From positions 1 to 37,788 of IMG/VR virus record IMGVR_UViG_3300007510_000027: DNA of 37,788 bases. The stretch is one strand, 5' to 3'. The notes below the pieces were generated by a model. That model made no database searches, had not been told where the DNA came from, and worked only from the letters and a program-made list of their open reading frames with translations. Numbering within the stretch: the stretch's first letter is position 1; each line of letters begins with the position of its first letter. A program made the translations under genes and the position numbers. The stretch comes from a virus. Below are positions 1 through 5,895 of this stretch, one piece after another.

Positions 1-36
1 CCTGATCCTCCACATAATTTCGATTAGTCTGCCGTG

Positions 37-45
37 TGATATAAT
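37..45 (+). promoter_or_regulatory. Extended -10 promoter for terS, probably leaderless
   Basis: The sequence TGATATAAT (TG at 37-38, TATAAT at 40-45) is a perfect extended -10 element. The terS ATG follows after exactly 6 nt, so transcription would start at or within a base or two of the start codon. No SD lies between. An in-frame TGA at 37-39 rules out an upstream start. No -35 box is recognisable. The same 11-mer TGTGATATAAT with the same 6-nt spacing precedes the leftward gene that starts at 32444. Confidence 0.6.
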
Positions 46-51
46 GGCCCT

Positions 52-588
52 ATGGGGAACCCAGGTACTTACGGTCGCAAGATAGGCCCAGACGCAAGAT
101 TAACTCCTCGACAGGCGGCGTTTATTGACGCGTATATGGTTGAGCCCAACCTCAATAAGGCCGCCCTGGTTGCCGGGTTTAGTCCAACGTACGCGCGTTG
201 CTGTACTACAACACTACTCAAGGCCCCTCATATCAAGGCAGAGATTGACCGCCGTCGTGCTGCGCTCCGAAAGAAATCAGACATAACAGCTGGACGGGTC
301 ATAAAAGAGATTGCCAGGGTGGCGTTCTCGGAGGCGAAAGCGGGTAACTGGGTCGCTAAACCGTCCCCTGATGATACGGTTGCTCAGGGAGAGGTCACGA
401 TAAAAACAGTGGACAAACTGAGGGCACTGGACATGCTTTGTAAGCATTTGGGATTATACGAGGAAACAAAGGACGAGTCAGCAAAGCAGGCACTCCGGGA
501 ATTAATGGAAAAACTTGAACAGAGAGCGGGGGCGATAGATGTCACGCCAACCTACACCAAAAATGTACCCCTTCCGTCAGGAGATTAA
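52..588 (+). CDS. terS: Terminase small subunit (TerS)
   Basis: 178 residues. The small terminase recognises the phage packaging site and loads DNA onto the large subunit. The N-terminal part carries the Terminase_2-type signature: LTPRQAAFIDAYM at about residues 17-29, then a helix-turn-helix with N-x-x-x-A-A-x-x-A-G-F-S (35-45), followed by a basic helix. The C-terminal half is helical and acidic/basic mixed, suited to oligomerisation. The gene directly precedes the large subunit, as usual. The start is almost forced: a TGA lies five codons upstream and ATG 52 is the first start codon after it, without an SD. Family assignment is from motif reading. Confidence 0.85.
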   Translation: MGNPGTYGRKIGPDARLTPRQAAFIDAYMVEPNLNKAALVAGFSPTYARCCTTTLLKAPHIKAEIDRRRAALRKKSDITAGRVIKEIARVAFSEAKAGNWVAKPSPDDTVAQGEVTIKTVDKLRALDMLCKHLGLYEETKDESAKQALRELMEKLEQRAGAIDVTPTYTKNVPLPSGD

Positions 589-718
589 AGGTTACGCCCA
601 GGCTAGAAACGGGTTAACGCCGCCTGAGGTCAAAGAAAAGATGCCCGATCCCGGCTATGATTTCCGTGATATGTTTCCCGATAGAAAACGGACAAAGAGA
701 GGCAAGTCATCCGGTTAA
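539..718 (+). CDS. Small 59-residue ORF between terS and terL, possibly the N-terminus of TerL by -1 frameshift
   Basis: ATG at 539 lies inside terS in another frame, and the ORF runs to TAA at 716-718. The product is basic, proline-containing and ends in a Lys/Arg/Ser-rich tail (RTKRGKSSG). It holds the phrase GLTPPEVKEKMPDPGYDF in the middle. A G-rich stretch (GCGGGGGCG) just upstream could serve as a weak SD. Its end overlaps the first codons of the open terL frame (open from 685), which lies at -1. It is therefore either a separate small gene or the true beginning of TerL joined by a -1 shift in 685-718. No classic slippery heptamer is present there; A_AAG at 694-697 is the best partial candidate. 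Function unknown. Confidence 0.5.
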   Translation: MSRQPTPKMYPFRQEIKGYAQARNGLTPPEVKEKMPDPGYDFRDMFPDRKRTKRGKSSG

Positions 719-2466
719 TAAATACTCTCCCGTATATTGAGCATTTAGATTTATGGGACAAGGCAACGGGCCAGTATATTAAGTTTACTCTCTGGCCCCA
801 TCAGGTTGAATTTGTTAACCTTCTCCATTCCGTCCTAAAAATTGCGACTTGTAAAAAAAGACAGGTAGGATTATCGCAGCTCTCCGGGGGGGATTCATTG
901 CTTCAATGTCTTTTTAAACCCAACTTCACAGTTCTGGTTCTCTCCGTTACGGGCGACGATGCACGCGTCTTTCTTGGAAGGATACGGGAAATGTTGGACC
1001 GTATACCGTCAACAAAGGAATTGAATGAGTGGACGGCTAGGGGAGATACTATACCGGAGGAATTACTCACCCTTGCGGTGATGAAAGAGCAAAACCCAAT
1101 TATCAAGGGGAAAGTGGGGGGCGATGAGCTCAAGTTTCTTTCTGGCTCAACGATCACCTCATTATCAGCAGACAAGGGGAGAGGACGAACAGCTGATAGA
1201 GTGATCATAGATGAGGCAGCGTTTATCTCACTGTCAAAGTCGAGGGTGTCACTTGTTAAAGTTCTTCGGTCTGCTGGCCCTGCACTTGAGCGTGCGGGCG
1301 GGCAGCTGATACTTATCTCCACCGCCAACGGAATGGGCCTCTTTTATACGATTTTCCTTAACGCGATAAAGAAACGAACTTCATACGTGGCTTTCTTTTT
1401 TAGCTGTTGGGATGACCCGACATTTACTGAGGAGGCCAGGGCTCAAAAGATCATTGATGATGGCGAAGACTCTGTAAACCAGGAATTCCCACGGACATGG
1501 CGGGAAGCTTTTTTGAGTTCGGGATCTCCACGGTTTAATGTGAAGCTTATCAAAGACTACTACGAGCCGCTTGCGGAGCAGCATCATCCGATAGCACGGG
1601 GCAACATCGTCAATGATAACGGTTTTCGTCAGGTTGTTGAGCTGAATGATAATGGCTTTATTAACTTTTATCAACGCCGTGATCCACGAGCTCACTACAT
1701 GATCGTTTGTGATATTGCAGAGGGGATTAACAGGGGCGGTCCTGGAGAAGGTAAGTCAGGGGACTATACCCACGGGAAGGTTTATAGCCTGGCAACGATG
1801 GAGCAGGTGGCTACGTTTCACGGGCACCTTGAGCCCGGAGAGTTTGGCCAATACGTGGCAAGGATGGGGCGGCATTGGAATAATGCAATTATTGTTATCG
1901 AGCATAATAATCATGGGGGTGGTGTGTTGATCGAATTGCGCCGGCATGAGCGGTATCCGGATGCGTTGCTCCATTGCTCACGGATAAAACACAGGGAGCA
2001 CGATCAAGATAAGGGGTTGCACCCTGAAATCAAATGGGGCTGGGAAACAAACCTGGCAACAAAGCCGGTGATTATCGATAACTTGGCGTTGATGATTCAG
2101 CGTAAGCAAGTGCCGTGGTTCCCGCCGGAAGACTTGCCAGAGTTGTATGCCTACATTCGGGGTGATCGTGGAGCGACTAATGCCGAGGAAGGGGAACACG
2201 ATGATCGCGTGATGTCAAATTCTATAGGGCATTATATATTTCCCCAGTATCAGAAACCGCCAATGGCAGAGTGGCAGTTCTGTGCGAATTGTTCAAGCTT
2301 TGATGAGCAACGAGAATCGGAGGGTCGATGTAAGCGCAGCGGCCGGTGGTGCCAACATTCCGATGTTTGCAGGCTATGGAGAGACGCGGGGCCTTATCAG
2401 CATAAGATGGCAAAAAAGATTGGCAGTGAGCAGCGTAGGCGACTAGCTGAGGCTGGATACCGATAA
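709..2466 (+). CDS. terL: Terminase large subunit (TerL), packaging ATPase and nuclease, start codon non-canonical
   Basis: About 585 residues if counted from 709. The protein powers DNA translocation and cuts concatemers. The N-terminus has the adenine-binding WPHQ segment, then a terminase Walker A variant KKRQVGLS (residues 49-56), Walker B RVIIDEA (164-170) and the coupling motif LILISTANG. The nuclease domain shows D335 in MIVCDIAEG, then VIEHNNHGG, and D498-D499 in HDDRVMS. A Cys-rich tail starts at C525 (CANC). No ATG/GTG/TTG exists in this frame between the stop at 682 and TTG 898, and starting at 898 would delete Walker A. An AGAGAGG SD at 696-702 is followed 6 nt later by ATC 709, taken here as the start. 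A -1 shift from the 539 ORF or a one-base error are the alternatives. Confidence 0.85.
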   Translation: MRLINTLPYIEHLDLWDKATGQYIKFTLWPHQVEFVNLLHSVLKIATCKKRQVGLSQLSGGDSLLQCLFKPNFTVLVLSVTGDDARVFLGRIREMLDRIPSTKELNEWTARGDTIPEELLTLAVMKEQNPIIKGKVGGDELKFLSGSTITSLSADKGRGRTADRVIIDEAAFISLSKSRVSLVKVLRSAGPALERAGGQLILISTANGMGLFYTIFLNAIKKRTSYVAFFFSCWDDPTFTEEARAQKIIDDGEDSVNQEFPRTWREAFLSSGSPRFNVKLIKDYYEPLAEQHHPIARGNIVNDNGFRQVVELNDNGFINFYQRRDPRAHYMIVCDIAEGINRGGPGEGKSGDYTHGKVYSLATMEQVATFHGHLEPGEFGQYVARMGRHWNNAIIVIEHNNHGGGVLIELRRHERYPDALLHCSRIKHREHDQDKGLHPEIKWGWETNLATKPVIIDNLALMIQRKQVPWFPPEDLPELYAYIRGDRGATNAEEGEHDDRVMSNSIGHYIFPQYQKPPMAEWQFCANCSSFDEQRESEGRCKRSGRWCQHSDVCRLWRDAGPYQHKMAKKIGSEQRRRLAEAGYR

Positions 2467-2467
2467 C

Positions 2468-2496
2468 TTGACTTTCTTTTTTTCTCGATTTATTAT
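2468..2496 (+). promoter_or_regulatory. Sigma70-like promoter directly in front of the GroES-like gene
   Basis: TTGACT (2468-2473), a 17-nt spacer, TATTAT (2491-2496), then 6 nt to the ATG at 2503. This is close to consensus in both boxes and in spacing. The region between -10 and ATG (TTAACC) has no SD, so the transcript would be leaderless or nearly so. It sits in the only intergenic gap between terL and the chaperonin genes, which could therefore be expressed separately from packaging. Confidence 0.6.
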
Positions 2497-2502
2497 TTAA
2501 CC

Positions 2503-2805
2503 ATGATCGAAAAATGGACGGACACCTTCTTTAGGACTGCAACGTTAACTAACGGACATATCTTGGTAGAACGAAAAGAGCTACATGCAGACACCGCGCT
2601 TGAGTATGAGGCTGACGGTTTTTACTACCTGATTATTGGGAAGATAATTAACACGGCCGCTGATGTTGGTGATCTTTTTAGTAAAGGGAAGTTTGTTGTT
2701 TTCACCAATTCTAACGCCTTTGATGTTCCAGACACTAAATTCAGCCTTGTTTCCACGGAAGACATCATCATGGTGGGCGATCAACCGGAAGGACTTGATG
2801 CGTGA
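2503..2805 (+). CDS. GroES-like co-chaperonin (divergent)
   Basis: 100 residues, the usual GroES length. GroES caps the GroEL chamber. Order of elements as in GroES: first strand ILVERKE (20-26; E. coli VIVKRKE), a variable stretch where the mobile loop should be (27-40), YLIIGKII (42-49), KGKFVVFTN (61-69; GroES GDIVIFND) and FSLVSTEDIIMV (80-91; GroES VLIMSESDILAIV). The loop lacks the usual Gly-Gly plus hydrophobic triplet, so contact with GroEL may be altered. groEL lies 355 nt downstream in the same cluster, which strongly supports the call. The gene has its own promoter with no SD. The next gene starts at GTGA overlapping its stop. The call rests on motif and context and has not been searched. 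Confidence 0.65.
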   Translation: MIEKWTDTFFRTATLTNGHILVERKELHADTALEYEADGFYYLIIGKIINTAADVGDLFSKGKFVVFTNSNAFDVPDTKFSLVSTEDIIMVGDQPEGLDA

Positions 2806-3164
2806 GCAGTCTAACAAAGACATGGATTTTAAACGCTCTCTTTATCTATCTGGTCCCTGTGCTGCTAACGATATTCACTCAAAATGAGTTCTTTATCTTC
2901 CCTTATGTCGCAAGCTATACCGTTATTGAGATACTTTGGGAGCGGAGAAACGCAGAAATTTCGCGGACAAGACTCTTTTTCGTCTACTGGATCACTCTTG
3001 CTTACAACTTTCTGTTGTTATTTTCCTGTTCCTGGCTTGTTGTCACTCTGTTTAGGATGGAATTTAGCCACTGGATTACGCACCCCTTGATTTTGGCGTT
3101 CCTGTTTTTTATGTCAAAAATCGAGGTGGCAATTGATAATAGAATTTACAGGGTATCCCAATGA
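2802..3164 (+). CDS. Small multi-spanning membrane protein between GroES-like and GroEL
   Basis: 120 residues. Three to four hydrophobic segments are visible: about residues 8-26, 30-45, 56-83 and 93-105. Short charged stretches (WERRNAEISRTR) fall between them. The GTG start overlaps the TGA of the GroES-like gene (GTGA), and its own TGA overlaps the groEL ATG (ATGA), so translation of all three should be coupled. I recognise no family. Being locked between two chaperonin genes suggests a linked role, such as bringing the complex to the membrane or a membrane substrate, but this is inference only. Confidence 0.75.
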   Translation: MSSLTKTWILNALFIYLVPVLLTIFTQNEFFIFPYVASYTVIEILWERRNAEISRTRLFFVYWITLAYNFLLLFSCSWLVVTLFRMEFSHWITHPLILAFLFFMSKIEVAIDNRIYRVSQ

Positions 3165-4837
3165 TTATTAATCGATTAAACTCAGGGGTCTGTGCGGAGA
3201 AAAACATACTCTCTGCCTGTGCGAAGATAGCCAAGGCCGTAGGTTCAACACACGGACCAGGTGGGCGTCCGGTCATAATTGATACGCCTACTACTTATCC
3301 TCAGGCAACTAAGGATGGGGTGTCCGTGGCCCGTAATCTTTATTATTTGGAGGATACATGGGAGCGAATTGCGGGGCAGATGTTAATCAATGCCGCCAAC
3401 AAGCAACTGGCTGATACCGGAGATGGTACTACCGCAGTTCTTGTCCTTGCGAACGAACTTATCCAGCGCGGACGGAAGGCGATCAACCGGGGTGTGAACC
3501 CTATCCAACTGAAGGAAGGGCTAGACGTAGCGTGCCGTGAAATTACCGAGGAGCTCCGATTATTGAGTCGGGAGCTAAACAGCCCCTCAATGGTTCTTAA
3601 TGTTGCAACCATTGCCTCGAATAGCGATAAGGAAATCGGCGGGCTCATTGCCGACGCGATTACAAGGGTTGGTGAAAACGGGATCGTGGATCATGTATTA
3701 TCGCAAGACCGGCACCATAGTGTTGATTTTACTACGGGTTATGAATGGCCGAAGGGGCCGCAGTCGCACCTCTTTTTCAATATCCCCGGACGCATGGAGG
3801 CTGTCTTTGATGAGCCACAGATTTTGGTCACTGATTTGCCGATGACGCGGATTTCAGAGCTAGAACCGTTGGTTAAAAGGATCAAAGAAGACTCGGAAAA
3901 GAGAGAGACTTTCCGTCCGCTGGTAATCATTGGTGAGGCTGATCCGCACGGAGAAGTGTTGCCTATACTTGCTCATAACGCAGCGTCCGGACGGGTACAC
4001 TCAATGATTGTCCCGATGGACGGGCGGGATGACGAGAAGGATTATCATTTACAGGATATTGCAGCCCTTACAGGGGCGACGTTTATCACCCGGCACAAGG
4101 CGATGCGGTTGCAAGATACCAGGGTTTGGGATTTAGGTACATGCGAACGAATAAAATCAACGCCACGGTCAACTTCAATTATTTTCAATCAACTAACGGA
4201 GGATCAGCGTACCCGGAAAGATGCTCTGGCAAAAGAGCTTCATGATATTGTTGGCGAAGACAAAGAAACGGCGTCTGTTGCTATTCTTGTTGAATACGCG
4301 AAGAAACGATTAGCGCGTGTCACCGGTGGCGTTGCCCGGATTAGAGTAGGCGGGAAAACAGAGTCCGAGCAGGCGGAGATTGCTGCACGTGTAGATGACG
4401 CGATAAGGGCGACACGTTCAGCCCAAGAGGAGGGTGTTGTCCCCGGTGGTGGCATGGCGTACATACTGGCAAAGAACGAGTTGCATATGGAAAACACGCT
4501 TGACCTGCTAGGTGCTAGTAAGAGCATGAAAATTGGATACGAACTTCTTGTCCAGTCGCTTGATGTGCTGTTTGATAATATCCTGAAAAATGCGGGGATT
4601 AATCCGCGCACAGCAAAATGGGGCGTATACACAAACGCGGGTTCGTATCCTGGTTATGATGCATACAGGAAAGAGACGGTGGGGGATATGTTCGACGTCG
4701 GCATTATCGACCCGACAAAGGTCGTGCGTTCAGCCCTTGAAAACGCGGTCAGTGTTGCCGGGTTGCTTATGCTTTCCGGCACGATGATCAGTACAGAAAA
4801 ATCGGAGGCGGCACAATTACAGGAACTAAAGTCTTAA
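3161..4837 (+). CDS. groEL: Phage-encoded GroEL-type chaperonin
   Basis: 558 residues, close to the 548 of E. coli GroEL. It is an ATP-driven folding chamber and probably handles phage structural proteins. Group I signatures stand in order: T30-H-G-P-G-G-R36 (normally TLGPKGR), KDGVSVAR (51-58, with catalytic D52), GDGTTAVLV (87-95, nucleotide Asp), an apical segment with LQDIAALTGATFIT, RVTGGVARIRVGGKTESE, DDAIRATRSAQEEGVVPGGG and GIIDPTKVVRSALENAVSVAG. ATPase residues look intact. The C-terminus ends in ELKS without the Gly-Gly-Met tail. In the apical domain the GroEL phrase APGFGDRRK becomes VPMDGRDDEKD. It starts inside the preceding stop (ATGA). Confidence 0.97.
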   Translation: MIINRLNSGVCAEKNILSACAKIAKAVGSTHGPGGRPVIIDTPTTYPQATKDGVSVARNLYYLEDTWERIAGQMLINAANKQLADTGDGTTAVLVLANELIQRGRKAINRGVNPIQLKEGLDVACREITEELRLLSRELNSPSMVLNVATIASNSDKEIGGLIADAITRVGENGIVDHVLSQDRHHSVDFTTGYEWPKGPQSHLFFNIPGRMEAVFDEPQILVTDLPMTRISELEPLVKRIKEDSEKRETFRPLVIIGEADPHGEVLPILAHNAASGRVHSMIVPMDGRDDEKDYHLQDIAALTGATFITRHKAMRLQDTRVWDLGTCERIKSTPRSTSIIFNQLTEDQRTRKDALAKELHDIVGEDKETASVAILVEYAKKRLARVTGGVARIRVGGKTESEQAEIAARVDDAIRATRSAQEEGVVPGGGMAYILAKNELHMENTLDLLGASKSMKIGYELLVQSLDVLFDNILKNAGINPRTAKWGVYTNAGSYPGYDAYRKETVGDMFDVGIIDPTKVVRSALENAVSVAGLLMLSGTMISTEKSEAAQLQELKS

Positions 4838-4989
4838 CCCTAGACGACCTCAAATCTTACAATCTACGGTATCCAATCCGCGGTGTTGATACCGTTATTC
4901 AGAAGCGGCAGAACGTCCATATTATCCAAATGCAATTGCGATTTAAGGATATGGGGCCGGTTTTTGTTGAGCAATTCTCACTAACATAG
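4816..4989 (+). CDS. Small ORF after groEL without a canonical start codon
   Basis: The 161-nt space between groEL and the next gene is filled by a frame that ends in TAG at 4987-4989 and ends 8 nt before the next ATG. In this frame there is no ATG/GTG/TTG near its beginning. A perfect GGAGG (4804-4808) stands 7 nt before ATT 4816, which would give 57 residues (TGTKVLTLDDLKSYNLRYP near the start, ending FVEQFSLT). The frame is -1 relative to groEL and stays open back into it, so a rare GroEL-tail extension by -1 shift is another reading. The composition looks protein-like. Function unknown. Confidence 0.45.
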   Translation: MTGTKVLTLDDLKSYNLRYPIRGVDTVIQKRQNVHIIQMQLRFKDMGPVFVEQFSLT

Positions 4990-4997
4990 GAGTTATT

Positions 4998-5279
4998 ATG
5001 TCAGAGTTAACAAAGAAGTTTCGGCTAGGTGCGATCAGCGGCGCGGAGTTTACTAGCGACTATAACGGGCAAACATCCAAACAATATAGCTTTCAGAAGT
5101 CGTTTAAAAAGAAAGATTCTGAGACGTGGGAAAATACTCAATATTTTTATGATTCGGAGTTGCCGAAGCTCCATGCGTTGATTGGAAGCATCATAGACAG
5201 GGGCGTCGTGGTATCTGATCCGAAACCAAAAGCACCGGAGGCACCACCGCCAGTATACGACGAAGCAGCCGGGTTTTAG
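4998..5279 (+). CDS. Small conserved-type phage protein (FRLGxIxG...W pattern)
   Basis: 93 residues with SD TAGGAG 7 nt before ATG. The N-terminal two thirds follow a pattern I recognise from small phage and mobile-element proteins: FRLGAISGAEF, a short turn, an aromatic strand, SFKKKDSETWENTQYF, then DSELPKLHALIGSII. Many such proteins read K-F-x-x-G-x-I-x-A-T-[VI]-W with Y-x-D-x-x-G-x-W and D-L-P-K-L. They are suspected of a small ssDNA-binding (PC4-like) fold, which is inference. The tail is proline-rich (APEAPPPVYDEAAGF). It probably belongs to the preceding transcript. Confidence 0.8.
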   Translation: MSELTKKFRLGAISGAEFTSDYNGQTSKQYSFQKSFKKKDSETWENTQYFYDSELPKLHALIGSIIDRGVVVSDPKPKAPEAPPPVYDEAAGF

Positions 5280-5346
5280 GGACATGATTATGGTTGAAGC
5301 AACTAAGCGTTAAAAAATATCGAATTTTAAAAGACAAAGGCAATTG

Positions 5347-5477
5347 ATGTTAAAAAAAACTGGTTTAGCGATATCCTATTCCTTGCTATCGTTAATCTGT
5401 TTTTTTATGGGAGTGGCTACATATCGGGAGTTGTTTGGGGGATAGCGCAGAACGTTGCGCAGTATTTCAAACTATAG
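5347..5477 (+). CDS. Tiny membrane protein read through an A8 slippery run (-1 frameshift or miscalled homopolymer)
   Basis: ATG 5347 has an SD (AAAGG, 6 nt spacing). The 0-frame gives only 32 residues (stop at 5443-5445). After ATG TTA come AAA AAA within a run of eight A (5352-5359), forming the A_AAA_AAA slippery heptamer. Slipping -1 yields MLKKNWFSDILFLAIVNLFF followed by a glycine/tryptophan-rich second half, 43 residues in all, ending at TAG 5475-5477. The -1 product is the better membrane protein (long hydrophobic stretch about 8-33 and an amphipathic end) and leaves a shorter gap to the next gene. A ninth A would put it in frame directly, so a homopolymer error is possible. Confidence 0.5.
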
Positions 5478-5510
5478 CATGTTGGCCGGGTTGATGGAGG
5501 TAATTTAATC

Positions 5511-5642
5511 ATGGATAGGCGACTGCTTGAATTGCGCCAGGCCGAACTAAGGGGCCGCGCTGTTGTTTTGTGGGTACTGCTTGGATTTTTTTTGTTTTAC
5601 GCCGGCGTGATTGGTATAGTTAAGATGTTGGAGAATTTTTAG
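5511..5642 (+). CDS. Small single-span membrane protein
   Basis: 43 residues (too short for usual ORF cut-offs). It has SD GGAGGTAA in front of ATG 5511. A charged helix with alternating Arg/Glu (RRLLELRQAELRGR, 3-16) is followed by one hydrophobic segment (about 17-37: VVLWVLLGFFLFYAGVIGIV), then a short Lys/Glu end. The stop TAG overlaps the GTG of the next gene (TAGTG), supporting real translation. Function unknown; the small-membrane-protein run here could be lysis- or superinfection-related, but nothing proves it. Confidence 0.65.
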   Translation: MDRRLLELRQAELRGRAVVLWVLLGFFLFYAGVIGIVKMLENF

Positions 5643-5809
5643 TGAGTACAAACACACACGGACAAAGGATTATTGCGGCGGAAACATTAGTGGATATTGC
5701 TATTCGGCGCGGGATTACTTACGGGACCGTTGCCATGACAGTGAAGATGCAAGACGGTAAAATGGTGCATAATGAGTTGGAGACTAAAGAGATAAACAAA
5801 CCGAACTAA
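5642..5809 (+). CDS. Hypothetical 55-residue protein
   Basis: GTG 5642 overlaps the previous stop. The product begins MSTNTHGQRIIAAETLVDIA, continues with an Arg-containing RRGITYGTVAM segment and ends charged (ETKEINKPN). The middle reads like a short helix-turn-helix-sized unit, but it is too short to assign. It is the last gene before the terminator at 5840-5878, so it closes the terminase/chaperonin transcript. Confidence 0.55.
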   Translation: MSTNTHGQRIIAAETLVDIAIRRGITYGTVAMTVKMQDGKMVHNELETKEINKPN

Positions 5810-5839
5810 ACAGCGTTGACTATAGCGGAAGCATAGAGG

Positions 5840-5878
5840 CGAGGAAGTAACCTTTAAGGGTTTCCCTCGTCTTTTTTA
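5840..5878 (+). terminator. Rho-independent terminator after the terminase/chaperonin block
   Basis: Arms CGAGG (5840-5844) and CCTCG (5865-5869) pair outside an inner GTAACC/GGGTT-type stem with a TTTAA loop, followed at once by TCTTTTTT. It separates the first block from the portal gene. Confidence 0.8.
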
Positions 5879-5895
5879 TTTAAAGGGGGTGCGTT

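Noticed and set aside
898-2466. TerL starting at TTG 898
   Set aside because: It would remove the adenine-binding and Walker A motifs that are encoded upstream in the same open frame, so the real protein must start earlier.
5284-5313. Nine-codon ORF (ATG ATT ATG ...) after the 4998-5279 gene
   Set aside because: Too short to support; no conservation evidence available, although an AGGG lies near its start.
5810-5839. TTGACT near 5816 as a -35 box for the portal gene
   Set aside because: No -10 at 16-18 nt, and the terminator follows directly.
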